A DNA stretch of 64,000 nt from Diphasiastrum complanatum (taxonomy: Eukaryota; Streptophyta; Lycopodiopsida; Lycopodiales; Lycopodiaceae). Position 1 is the stretch's first letter; every line of letters begins with the position of its first letter. Both the position numbers and the translations under genes were made by a program. A model generated the notes under the pieces. It saw nothing but the letters and a program-made list of their open reading frames with translations. It made no database searches and had not been told where the DNA came from. The stretch covers positions 36,667-100,666 of the forward strand of contig MU831848.1 in assembly GCA_029204225.1 (NCBI GenBank), written 5' to 3'. Positions 34,300 to 45,239 of the stretch are shown here, piece after piece.

Positions 34300-36604
34300 A
34301 TGACAAAGCTTTATCATCTTCATGTGGATCTGTCACCAAAATATGCTCTGCTCAGGACAAGAAATTCAAAGCAACCCAAATTGACAACTTCTGATATGGT
34401 CCGATACAAAGAGGAAAAGCTAAAGCATGTAGATTTATGGTCATCAAGAACATTGTATCCTATTGATCCATGTTTATTGCAACATCCAGATTTTCATTCG
34501 GTGAGTCAGTTAATAATGTATATGTGTCATGGCAAAAATGGCCTTTTGGGTTACTGTGAGAATTTGATGCTCTATGGGAATGCACATTCAATGCCAAGAA
34601 TACATTATTTGGAAGAGAAATCAAGGAAAATATTAAAGGAGTGCGAAGAAAAATCTACAAAGTTAAAAACTTATTTGGATGAAAATGAGATGCTCAAGAA
34701 GGAGATCGCAAGGTGAAATCTTCTTTGCATCATTATGCAACTAGTAATGATGAGATAAAAACTGCATTTCAATCCATGCATATCTCATATTTGTCTCTTG
34801 TTAAATATATGGATGTGTTCAACAGAAAGGTCCGAAACAACAAGAGGAAAAGACTGGTAACCAAGGATATATGTGATCTATCATCCAGAGGAGGTCATAG
34901 AAAAAGACAAATCCATGCATTCAAGTAAGTTATAGCTTATTTGGTATTAAATATTTCTTGAACTTTTTGATTAATCACTAGTTTTATTATTTATTCATTT
35001 CAACTTTCTGTTGATTTGCTTATTATATTGCTGTGAATATTATGAGTGTCAAAATTTCTACTGACATTTTCATGAACATTATGTTTGCAATGCAGATCAG
35101 CATTGGTTGGTGAAGACCATTTGGCCGATGAGATTTCGATTAGAAACTCACTATTCTTTATCTTGACTTCTAAATCTATGAAATCAATGCTGAACAATAA
35201 CAAAATGGAAAAGATTAAGACTCCAGTTACTGATAGCACTATGGATGAAGTTGGAAAAATATTAGACACTACATTGTTTCAAGGGGCATGTGACTTCTCT
35301 AGCATTAGTAGGGAAGCATATGCAACAATGTTTAAGATGATAAAGGAGGCATTTGCATAGGTAAATATAAAAAAGTTTCCAATTCCACGACCATTTCATC
35401 TTTTTAAAAAAAGAGACATGTTAAACCAAGGTATGCAGACAATAGTTGGTAATCCATCTCATATCAATTAAGTGTATTGATTGAAAGGAGAAAGTCTGGC
35501 TTATAACAATTCCAACAATTTATTTATTGACATTAATCAGTTATTAACACTCATTATAAATTTTTACGGTATTACAAATGAGAATGTTAATAACAAGTTG
35601 ATAGTTGTTCTCAAGTTAGATGAGTCTGAAATTATAAAAGGACCAAAAATGGAAAGAGTCAGTCTCATGATCATGAATGGAGCACTTTCAAATTCAAAAG
35701 ACTCAGAAGGCCTCAATTTCAGTGTTCAATCAAAAAATGATATCTGGTGGTTGGCAGCATTTCAGGTATAGCAGTTCCTTTGCATAATAAATAGGGATAA
35801 TCATTTGAATATGGATTTCATTTGGAAAATCTTCTCTATGTTAATATTATGAGACTAATCACAGTTTTATATTCTCTTATAGGTGATGAAAGAAGACCAT
35901 GACATTCTCTCATGAATATTTAATAGAATGTCATATCCTGCCACCATAAAAAATCACATGGAGGGAGTTCCACTCAATATTTCCGGAATTGGCACTTTTA
36001 ACATTGAATGGCATTTAGCAAAGACATCAAAATGTATGTTCAATGTATCCCATGGCACTAACTCTAAATACCCTTGTTTGTACTGCATGAAGACAACAAA
36101 AGACATGACAAGGAGTACAAGAATTTCAAGAGATCGAGAAGATCCTAATTGGAAACCTGTACTATCGATTCCTCTTCAAAATATTCATATCTGTACATTG
36201 CATGGGGAGGAGCGTATTATAGAAAAAATAATATATCTTCACATCTTGTTTGTATGGAATTCCGAGCCAGAGGCCTCTGCGAAGGAAGCTATTTCCGGAT
36301 TACAAGATGTGTTGTCCAAAGCAGGCTTACATAAGGCCACGTTAAAATAAAAAAAGGTGACAAGCTACAAGGTAAAACAAGAAATATTCCATGCAATCCA
36401 AGCATTGGTGGATCTAAAGCTCAAAGATTTTTATCAAATTATTCTGGCAAACAATCCAAGATTCAATACTCGGTTTGGAAAGAAATTATTGCAACAACTC
36501 AAGATTTCGAAGAAGAAGGTTCTACTCATATACACAAAGTAGAAATTTGGAAAAAATTAGACAACATGGTGAAGTACTTGAGAAAAGATAAATTTTCAAA
36601 TACT
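34300..36604 (+). pseudogene. Unrecognised intron-containing gene, with nonsense codons
   Basis: Five open blocks lie in one direction. Two introns join neighbouring blocks in frame: 34,925-35,095 (GTAAGT...TTTGCAATGCAG) and 35,766-35,882 (CAG|GTATAG...TCTCTTATAG). Another intron between 35,361 and about 35,480 is likely. The first block (to 34,716) ends in a charged, coiled-coil-like helix. The last block carries WHLAKTSKCMFNVSHGTNSK and a possible metal site (CLYCMK ... HICTLHGEERIIEKI). It is broken by TGA at 35,913 and TAA at 36,348, after which the same frame stays open to 36,542. I have an impression of uncharacterised, transposon-like proteins with this CxxC...CTLH pattern, but cannot name a family. 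A domesticated or free transposase relic is possible. Confidence 0.45.
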
Positions 36605-36706
36605 GATAGAAACTAATCTACAGATATTGTAAGAGGACTGGCCATGATATCAAGGACTGTAGAACTCTAAAATACAACAATGAAAAGAAGAAGTAGTCCC
36701 AACAAC
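36605..36706 (+). pseudogene. Copia element A: gag zinc knuckle
   Basis: The frame reads YRYCKRTGHDIKDCRTLK, a copia gag knuckle in which the first Cys of CX2CX4HX4C is Tyr (TAC instead of TGC). A stop follows shortly and the sequence is then interrupted at 36,712 by family N copy 2, whose target duplication AAGCC is at 36,707-36,711. The interrupted sequence resumes at 42,424. Confidence 0.7.
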
Positions 36707-36711
36707 AAGCC

Positions 36712-37576
36712 TGTGAAATTTCAGAGAAATAAAGACCAAGAATGGATCTAGATCAGATCCTCAAGAGGTGTTGGAAGCTAGATTACATGGTCTACTAATC
36801 AACCAATGATTAGATCTAGAATTAGATCAATTTCCCATCAAAAATCTAGCAAGAACAACAAGCAAATGATTAAACTTGAGACCTAATGCCTTCACACGTG
36901 TGAATAATAGTACCTGTACGGAATTACAGCAGAGAGTGAAGTACACAAGTGTTAGAAAGCAATAGAACCATAAAATCACAACACAAATATGAGAATACTC
37001 AAGATATGCCTCCAAAACCAAGATCTTGCCTCATTCATTTCTCAAAGTGGATCCATCATGGATTAAATACAAAAATCATCATACTCTCTCTCTAAGCCAC
37101 TTCCAGCACGTGTGAGACAGGTCATAGTGCTTATCCATATCCACTTTGGCTAAGATTCCATTAATTTGCCACATCATCATTGGTGGCTAGTGTTGACCTT
37201 CTAGATTCCTACAAATTAGGAGATAGGTCCTACAATCTAGGAGATTTGACTTTTGACATGTATGAAATCTATATACAATGGATCTGAACTTTCTATATGA
37301 TATTTCACACGTGGGAGACCACTCCTACCCATGTGATATAGCATTTTCTACCACTAGAATGGTGCCAAGTGTCATAATACTACTAAACTAGTTTTTGGCC
37401 AATTTAGCCACTAGTTTCCAATTTAAATGATATGTACAACATTTATGATCTATCTAAATGACTTAGGCATAGATTTCACACGTGGGAACAGGCTCCACAC
37501 ATGTCTAATGATGATAGGTACAAGTCATTATGGTATTTACAAGATTTAACCAAGTTAGCTTTTGCCAATTTTAACA
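36712..37576 (-). repeat. 3' LTR of family N copy 2
   Basis: 865 bp. On the minus strand it starts TGTTAAAATTGG and ends AATTTCACA. Four CACGTG G-box cores lie at 36,895, 37,107, 37,308 and 37,479. The block GGAGCCTGTTCCCACGTGTG (minus) is shared with the LTRs of copy 1, which proves the family link although most of the LTR has diverged. Confidence 0.95.
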
Positions 37577-37589
37577 CTCCTCCTCAAAA
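37577..37589 (-). promoter_or_regulatory. Polypurine tract of family N copy 2
   Basis: TTTTGAGGAGGAG on the minus strand abuts the 3' LTR start. It is nearly the same as the tract of copy 1. Confidence 0.85.
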
Positions 37590-37693
37590 CTAACTTGATA
37601 CATCTATGGTACATCTATTTACAACACTTAAGGCTGATCATTGCAGGTTCATAGGTGTGAAGATCAGCCAATGAGTTTGATGAAGATCCAAGA

Positions 37694-39709
37694 TCACCAT
37701 ATCCATGATAGTGCCTCCTTGATGTTGACTTCTTTGATGAACTTGAGAGCTTTGCACCACTTGATCACTTTTTCCATTGATTTGTTCCATCCTTGAAACA
37801 TATGGTTGATCCAAAAGCTCAAAAATAGCTGAAATTCCATGAGAAAATAAAGAGTCCTTCTTGACTCATAAGGATCACAAAGATCCAACATCATGTTACC
37901 AAGATCTCGAGAATTTGGCTCATCAACATTGGCAAGACTATGCATGCTATAATAACCAAGAGTTCGCATCATATCTTCATGCTTGATTTCCATTCTAATC
38001 TCAGATCTAATGAGGCTAAATACTTTATTATGGAGATAAGTGTCCTTAGAGGATGATTCACTTACTCTCATAAAGAGTTTACAATTTGCCTCAATACATG
38101 AAAAAAGACAAATTTTCATACTATGAATGAGCAAATCACTCTTGCTCTTGCAAGATTCAAGAGCATACATTTGATGAAATAACCATTTGCTTTCTAATTG
38201 ATCTAAAATCAATTTGAAATCATTAAGAACATCAACTATGTTCTCAAGAGAGACACCATACTCAACTAGTATTGCTTTACTCCAACTTTGAGTTGCAAAA
38301 GTCTCACCAAAGCAAATTGATTCACCAAATGACATATGAGAAGAAAGCATAAGATCTATACCACTTGAAATGTGCTCCTCTTTCCCTTGAAATGTGAGCC
38401 ATATGAGCTCAACCATGTCTCTTGATATTCTTCTTGGAATCATAACTTGAGAAGGACTCTCCTCCTCAATCCTTGGCACACTTGAACCTTGAGATGACTC
38501 CTTAAGATCAACTTCTTGGTGCTCCTCCTTGATGAAAATCCGAGACCTCCATGTCTCATAATGATCACAATAAACATGACCATACATTGTGCACTTTCTA
38601 TGATCAACAATATTACTTATGCTAGAACCATAAGTCCAAAAATCACCACAACTTGACATGATTTTTCTAATATTGAAATCAAGAACTATTTCCATCTCAA
38701 TAAGGCTAACTACTTGCTTATGGATATAAGTGTCCACTTTGGATGCTTCACTTATTCTCATAAGAAGTTTACAACTTGCCTTTAAAATTGAAAATTTACA
38801 ACTTTCAACATTATGAATGAACACATCATTCATGATCTTATTGAAACCAAAAGAAAATACATCATGAAGACATTTCCATTTCCTTGTCTTTATACTCAAT
38901 GTAAGTTTACAAGGAAAACATGCTTTGCTATCTATTAAGGCATCACACTCAACTAGTATTGCCTTAATCCACATTTGAGATACAAAAATCTCTTCAAAGC
39001 AAAATAGTTCTTCAAAAGATGTCATGAGAGCATAAATGGAACTATTTTCATTTTGTGATTGCTCCTCCTTAATTTTGCTTGGTTTCTCTTGGATCATAAC
39101 AATAACTTTGAACTTATCCAAAGTTCCAAACAAAATGCTTTCCAAGAACATGAAATAAATCCAAGTGACATTCATGAAAGAAACATCTTTCTTTGCATCT
39201 TGAACCAAACAATGCACTTCCAAATGAAAAACTTCTAGAGGTTTGAAATGTGTGGTGATGGATTTTTGAAGACAACTCTTGTAAGTCCTTGTGAGACTCC
39301 AAGCCTCATGCATCTTTCCACAAAGGAAACACATTTCCTTAGATTTGTCCTTCTTGCCTTTGCATTTTGCACTTGAATCTCCATCCTTCACCTCGGCCCC
39401 CTTGCTTTGGTTCTCCTTGGATGGATTGGTCTTCATTTTGTAGCATCTTGAGACAAAATGATCTCTCTTGCCACAAAGGTTGCATTTAGGATCCTTACTT
39501 GCCTCCAATAGGTTGCCACCTATTGATGCCATGATGAGGAAGTAAAACTTTGTGATATGACTTTTCAAAATGTAATTTGTGACTCTCAAGAAACTAGATT
39601 TGAACACATTCAACAATCTAGAAGGATCTACACAAGACAAATTTTGAATCATATCTCTTTTCAACCTAGTCAATTGGAAACTAATTTTTGCTTTGATCAC
39701 TAAGACCAA
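37694..39709 (-). CDS. Family N protein: two cysteine knuckles plus duplicated unknown module
   Basis: Open for 671 codons; the likely start is Met60 (39,532, MASIGG), the only start region conserved in copy 1, giving 612 residues. A CCHC knuckle (C76, C79, H84, C89; CX2CX4HX4C) is followed by a Lys-rich linker and a second cluster (C127, C130, H134, C146). The rest matches no family I know. Residues about 230-392 and 459-622 are two copies of one module: SFEELFCFEE / SFGESICFGE, KAILVE / KAILVE, ASCKLLMRISEASKVDTYIH / ANCKLFMRVSESSSKDTYLH, DHYETWRSR / DPYESRRTL. Offset is 229-230 residues throughout. The tail ends EALSWIW. The knuckles suggest nucleic-acid binding, as in gag, but no capsid fold is visible. 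It lies alone between LTRs, so it is the element's only protein. Confidence 0.85.
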   Translation of the reverse strand: MVLVIKAKISFQLTRLKRDMIQNLSCVDPSRLLNVFKSSFLRVTNYILKSHITKFYFLIMASIGGNLLEASKDPKCNLCGKRDHFVSRCYKMKTNPSKENQSKGAEVKDGDSSAKCKGKKDKSKEMCFLCGKMHEAWSLTRTYKSCLQKSITTHFKPLEVFHLEVHCLVQDAKKDVSFMNVTWIYFMFLESILFGTLDKFKVIVMIQEKPSKIKEEQSQNENSSIYALMTSFEELFCFEEIFVSQMWIKAILVECDALIDSKACFPCKLTLSIKTRKWKCLHDVFSFGFNKIMNDVFIHNVESCKFSILKASCKLLMRISEASKVDTYIHKQVVSLIEMEIVLDFNIRKIMSSCGDFWTYGSSISNIVDHRKCTMYGHVYCDHYETWRSRIFIKEEHQEVDLKESSQGSSVPRIEEESPSQVMIPRRISRDMVELIWLTFQGKEEHISSGIDLMLSSHMSFGESICFGETFATQSWSKAILVEYGVSLENIVDVLNDFKLILDQLESKWLFHQMYALESCKSKSDLLIHSMKICLFSCIEANCKLFMRVSESSSKDTYLHNKVFSLIRSEIRMEIKHEDMMRTLGYYSMHSLANVDEPNSRDLGNMMLDLCDPYESRRTLYFLMEFQLFLSFWINHMFQGWNKSMEKVIKWCKALKFIKEVNIKEALSWIW

Positions 39710-41540
39710 AGCACTCTATCAAATCACAAAAATCAGATTCAAACACCCCTATTGGACTCAACAAACACCAATGACTCTTTCTTTTGAGAGTTGGAATGGA
39801 TTTGAAAAGATTTGACTCCTAGATTTTTCTTTTCTCTTGACTAGTTCACTCAACTTTTGATATTCTTGAACAAAGGATGGGTTTTGTTTCAAATACTTGA
39901 AAATCAAACTCAATCACTTCTTTTGGACTCACTCTTGACCCAAATAATCTCACTCTTAAGATTTTGATTGAATTTGATTTGATTCGACAACAAATTAAAC
40001 CACTAACTTTCACAAAAAAAAATGATCTACACTAGATCACATAAACTTGACATGTATACTTGATTCAAACACACAAAGATCAGATCCAATCACGCCTTTT
40101 GGAATCCTCTTGACCCAAATAATCTCACTCTTGAGATTTGGAATGGACATGAAATGGTTTGATAACAATCTATGTCAATAATTTTTCACCAAGCTTAAAA
40201 ATTAGACATCTAGAGATTCACAAAGATCCCAACCATGTATGAACACTCAAATATGGACTCCTCCTTGTTCTATACTCCCAATGGGATCACAACTTGACCC
40301 TCACCCTCTCACAAAGAAAGTTGAATTAGAACTTATTTGAGTTTCATACATACAATGTCAAATTGTGCTCAAAAAATTGAATTCATTCACCCCTATTGGA
40401 CTCCACCAAGTACCAATGACTCTACCTCTTTAGAGTTGGAATGAAATTCAAAAATGTGATACTTCTCTATCACTAAGATATGTGCTTACAAAGAGCTAAT
40501 GCCACTTAGCAAGATTTGATCACAATGAAGGAGACAATTTTTCCACCAAAGTCAAGAAATGAGTTACTAGAACTTGCCCTCTACAAAGGAAGGAACTCTT
40601 AGGATTTTTGGATCAAACACTACACATGTGACTTACACACCTCTATGACTCTCTTTCAAGCCAAACAAAACTCAACTCTTTGAGTAGGAGTGGAACAATG
40701 TGACTTAGATCTCAAAAATCACTTCTAGAACTCTCCAACAATGCTTATCACTTGTATTGGTAGATTTTGCCTTTATGAGTGTTTGTGCTCTAGAAATTCA
40801 CTTAAGATTTCACTTGGAGGACTTATCCAAGGCTGACTTCTAGCACTTAGATGCTTCTAGTCTCAACCCTTTCACTCTTGAACACATCTAGAGTGAAGAT
40901 ACAATGGATTTCAATCTCTTCCCTTGCAAATCACTCCTTAATCTATGGTTTTTGGCAATCTTTCACTCTCAACTTTAATGCACACCCAAAGCATATGAAG
41001 ATCAGCTTTAATGTACTGTAATAAAGATTCAAATCATCTATATGATTGATCTATACCAAGAACAAATCAAAGGAATAGAAACAATGCATTACAAAGCTTG
41101 AAAAATGCACTAGATTGACTAGTTTTGGGTGTATGAGGCATTAAATGCACCAAAACTGAATTTTATTGCTCATAACAGGTTATGTACGGCCTCACACGTG
41201 TGGTAAGTACACATGAAGCCCACAAAAATATTTGGTACAAATATAATGATTCTATCTATCTATTCAAACTCGCTACCTCAAGATTAGCTAGTTTCCAAAA
41301 AACCTGCTAGTTTGGGTGTATGAGTAAGATATAGCATCAAACTGAAAAATATAGCTCCAAAACTGGTACTGTACGTCCTCACACGTGTGAAGAGTAACCC
41401 TGCATCCCACAACCAAGTTTGATGCACAAATATCAAGGCTAACTAACTCTTCAAACTCGCCCACTCAAGATTAGTGAGTTTTCTCAAAAAACTTGCCAAT
41501 CTGGGTGTTGTTTAGATCAATGCTTTAATCTCTTGTACTT
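39710..41540 (-). other. Untranslated leader of family N copy 2
   Basis: About 1.8 kb between the primer site and the ORF, without a coding pattern. CACGTG cores recur near the primer-site end (41,195 and 41,382), each in a CTCACACGTGTG context. Parallel stretches to the leader of copy 1 show that it is conserved in the family. Confidence 0.65.
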
Positions 41541-41553
41541 GGCTCTGATACCA
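41541..41553 (-). promoter_or_regulatory. Primer-binding site of family N copy 2
   Basis: On the minus strand TGGTATCAGAGCC follows the 5' LTR directly. It is the same initiator-Met-type site as in copy 1 and confirms minus orientation. Confidence 0.92.
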
Positions 41554-42418
41554 TGTGAAATTTCAGAGAAATAAAGACCAAGAATGGATCTAGATCAGAT
41601 CCTCAAGAGGTGTTGGAAGCTAGATTACATGGTCTACTAATCAACCAATGATTAGATCTAGAATTAGATCAATTTCCCATCAAAAATCTAGCAAGAACAA
41701 CAAGCAAATGATTAAACTTGAGACCTAATGCCTTCACACGTGTGAATAATAGTACCTGTACGGAATTACAGCAGAGAGTGAAGTACACAAGTGTTAGAAA
41801 GCAATAGAACCATAAAATCACAACACAAATATGAGAATACTCAAGATATGCCTCCAAAACCAAGATCTTGCCTCATTCATTTCTCAAAGTGGATCCATCA
41901 TGGATTAAATACAAAAATCATCATACTCTCTCTCTAAGCCACTTCCAGCACGTGTGAGACAGGTCATAGTGCTTATCCATATCCACTTTGGCTAAGATTC
42001 CATTAATTTGCCACATCATCATTGGTGGCTAGTGTTGACCTTCTAGATTCCTACAAATTAGGAGATAGGTCCTACAATCTAGGAGATTTGACTTTTGACA
42101 TGTATGAAATCTATATACAATGGATCTGAACTTTCTATATGATATTTCACACGTGGGAGACCACTCCTACCCATGTGATATAGCATTTTCTACCACTAGA
42201 ATGGTGCCAAGTGTCATAATACTACTAAACTAGTTTTTGGCCAATTTAGCCACTAGTTTCCAATTTAAATGATATGTACAACATTTATGATCTATCTAAA
42301 TGACTTAGGCATAGATTTCACACGTGGGAACAGGCTCCACACATGTCTAATGATGATAGGTACAAGTCATTATGGTATTTACAAGATTTAACCAAGTTAG
42401 CTTTTGCCAATTTTAACA
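41554..42418 (-). repeat. 5' LTR of family N copy 2
   Basis: 865 bp, by eye identical to 36,712-37,576, including all four CACGTG cores. It is followed on the plus strand by the AAGCC target duplication at 42,419-42,423. Confidence 0.95.
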
Positions 42419-42423
42419 AAGCC

Positions 42424-43950
42424 AATGTTGCCTCAGCCAGTCACTTGATCCAGCAACAAGAGAAAGATGAAGCTGCCTTTATAAGAATATCAATTCCTAG
42501 AATTTGGACTCAGGAGCAACTCAACACATGACTCACCATCGAGACTAGTTCCAGGGTTACAAAGCATTCACCCATTCTAGAGTTGTGCAACTTGGAGACA
42601 ACTCATCTCATTTCATCAAAGGTGAAGGAACAATCATAATCGAATTTTAGAGAGGTGAAGTTAAGTTGTTGTCCAATGTTCTACACGTTTCCAATCTCAC
42701 CAAAAATTTGCTTTCAATAAGCAAAATCACTGATTCTGGTTGTAGAGTTGAAATCGATATAGAGGGCTGCACCATTCTTGACAAGTCTCGAAAAGTTTTA
42801 GCTTTTGGTAGAAGATGTGGCTACCTTTACAAACTCAGTCACTCTTATTCTACAAATAGTCAAGCTCTTCATACTTCAACTTCTGATTCGGCTAATCTGT
42901 TGTGGCATTTCAGATTAGGCCATTTAAATTTTAATAGTATTCAATAAATGTCAAATTAGAATTTAGTTCAAGATCTTCCTTCTATTAGCAAATCTGATAC
43001 TCCTTGTGAAAGCTGTATTATCAGCAAGCATTCTAGAAGTCCATTTATTTCTGATTCTGTTCATCCTTCTAGAGATTTGCTAGATCTTGTGCATAGTGAC
43101 ATTTGTGGCCCGATGCGAACCACTTCCATAGAGGGAGCTATTTATTTTCTAACTTTTATTGATGATTTTTCTTAAAGAACTGCAACTTATTTTCTGAAGA
43201 ACAAATCCAAGGCTTTAAAGTTCTTCAAGCAGTTCAAGGCATCTATAGAAAATCAGACCCAAAGAAAAATAAAAGCTTTACGCATTGATGGAGGGGGAGA
43301 ATACATCTCCACCGAGTTCAAGGAATTATCCAAGGCCTGTGGAATAAATCAACAATACACAACTAGCTACTCACCTCAGTCCAATGGAGTAGCAGAATGG
43401 AAAAATTGAACACTTATTGAAAGTGCCAAAAGAATGATGGCCCATGCTTCTCTTCCAAAGAAATTTTGGGCAGAAGCTGTCACTACAACTGTCTATCTGC
43501 AAAATCGATCCATTACTAAGGCCCTGAATGGAAAGGCGCCTTATGAGATGTGGACTGGATTGAAATGATCACTCAAACATATTTGAGTGTCTGGATGCAT
43601 TGCTTACTTTCAAATCTCTAAAGACTTAAGAAAGAATTGGACAACAAAAGCAGAAAATCGATTTTCATTGGCTACTCTCCATATCACAAGGCATATAAGC
43701 TCTACAATCTGGACACCCAGAAAGCATACACAAGTAGAGACTTTTGTGGAACACCAATTTTTGACCACAAGGGAAAAGTTCCAGAAAATTCCGATCAAGG
43801 GACGAAATCAACAAATCCGATCCAAGGGTCAAAGAATAGAAAATCGACACTGACTTGGAAATTGAGTCAGAATCTCAACGGATCAAACAACATTAAAGGA
43901 TCGAATTTTAATCTAGAAGATTGAATCGATCCAATCAACCTCCATCCTGA
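42424..43950 (+). pseudogene. Copia element A: protease and integrase
   Basis: After the target duplication the copia reading resumes: protease active site LDSGATQHMTHHRD (about 42,508), then VLHVSNLTKNLLSI, the pre-integrase LLWHFRLGHLNF, CESCIISKHSRSPF, and an integrase with VHSDICGPM, LRIDGGGEYIS and NGVAEWKN, so all three DDE acids can be seen. In-frame stops occur in each domain (for example TGA in place of Arg after AEWKN), and the frame shifts near 43,600. The C-terminal part (RKSIFIGYSPYHKAYKLYN) ends near 43,920. It is non-functional. Confidence 0.85.
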
Positions 43951-43953
43951 TTT

Positions 43954-45228
43954 ATGGATGATCCAGTCTGCTATGTTGTGCAAGAACCAAACACAGTTTC
44001 AGAGGCAGTGTCAACACTTGATGTTGATAAGTGGAAAGCTGCAATGGACTCAAATTTCGATTCTCTAATCGAGAATCAAACGTGGATTGTAAATGATCTA
44101 CCAATGGATCGAAATCCGATTCCATGCAAGTGTATATTCAAAGTGAAGTATGATGCTGAAGGTAAATTAAATCGATACAAGGCGAGATTGGTTGCCAAGG
44201 GCTTTTCACATTCCAGATTTGGATTATTCCAAGACCTTCAGCCCTATCGTGAAGCATACTTCAATCAGATTACTACTAGCAGCTACAACAGATCTCGAAG
44301 TTCATCAAATGGATGTCCAGACTGCTTTCCTCAATGGAACCATTGAAGAGGAAATTTATATGTCACAACCAAAGGGATACGAGCTAAAGGGTAAGGAGCA
44401 TCTAGTGTGCAAAATTCATAAGGCTCTGTATGGTCTGAAACAGTCACCAAGAGTTTGTTTTCAAAAACTCAATGCATTTCTAATCGAGAATGGTTTTATT
44501 CCAAACTCAACATACTCGAATGTCTATTTCAAGTCTGTATCGAATTTCTTCATCATCATCACTCTTTATGTAGATGACACGTTACTGTTAAGTAACAATA
44601 TAAATTTGCTGTAGGATACCAAATGCATGCTAGCACAAAAATCTAGGATGACTATTATGGGTCCATCCCATTACTATCTCGTAATCCAGATTTCCCGAAT
44701 TAGATCCAATAGACAAATTTTCATCAGTCAACAGAGATATCTCACTAACGTGCTGAAAAAATACAGAATGACCAACTATAATTCGAGCTACTTCCACTCA
44801 ACACTGGTCTGAAGTTATCCAAGGAGCATGTCCACAAACCAAGGGAGAGAAGGAGGAAATAAAGCAATATTTGTTTCACTCCATTATCAAATCATTGATA
44901 TATGTTATGCTCTGCACTTAACTTGACCTTGCTTATTCAATCAGCTCACTCAACCAATTTTTATCGAATTCAGACCCAGTCCATTGGAAAGCTCTCATGA
45001 AAGTCATGAAGTATGTCCAAGCCACAAAACATCTCAGTAGGCAGCCAATCTGCCGATATTCTCAAAGGCTACACAGATGTAGATTGGGCAGGGCAAAGAA
45101 ATTTCTTTAGTTTATTGCAGGACAAAGTTTATGACAGCAGATTACTTCACAAAGGCACTATCAAAGGAGCACCATCTCAGATTTAACAATCTGCTAAGTC
45201 TGAAAATCGAAGTTTTTTTGGATCCACA
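43954..45228 (+). pseudogene. Copia element A: reverse transcriptase and deleted RNase H
   Basis: RT begins FKVKYDAEGKLNRYKARLV, shifts frame near 44,190, and continues LDYSKTFSPIVKHTSIRLLL, HQMDVQTAFLNGTIEEEIYM, KALYGLKQSPR and the catalytic TLYVDDTLLLSNN. Further stops and shifts follow after 44,614. RNase H starts GYTDVDWAG at about 45,070 but jumps within a few residues to the last block, FMTADYFTKALSKEHHLRF, so about 120 residues are deleted. The final residues match copia element B (MAADYFTKALSKEHHLRFND), which shows that A and B are one family. Confidence 0.85.
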
Positions 45229-45229
45229 T

Positions 45230-45239
45230 TAAGGGGGAG
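45230..45239 (+). promoter_or_regulatory. Polypurine tract of copia element A
   Basis: TAAGGGGGAG directly precedes the LTR start TGTTGGATTTC. Copia element B has TATGGGGGAG at the same place on the minus strand. Confidence 0.8.

Larger units (their letters stand above)
36712..42418 (-). mobile_element. Non-autonomous LTR retroelement, family N, copy 2 (young)
   Basis: A complete 5,707-bp insertion on the minus strand: 5' LTR 41,554-42,418, primer site, leader, one intact 671-codon ORF, polypurine tract, 3' LTR 36,712-37,576, and the 5-bp target duplication AAGCC at 36,707-36,711 and 42,419-42,423. Both LTRs are 865 bp and I found no difference between them, which indicates a very recent insertion. 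It carries no protease, integrase, reverse transcriptase or RNase H, so it must have been mobilised in trans. It has landed between the gag knuckle and the protease of copia element A. Confidence 0.95.

Noticed and set aside
36827-37021. Identical 64-codon ORFs at 36,827-37,021 and 41,669-41,863
   Set aside because: Both lie within the two identical LTRs of family N copy 2; not genes.
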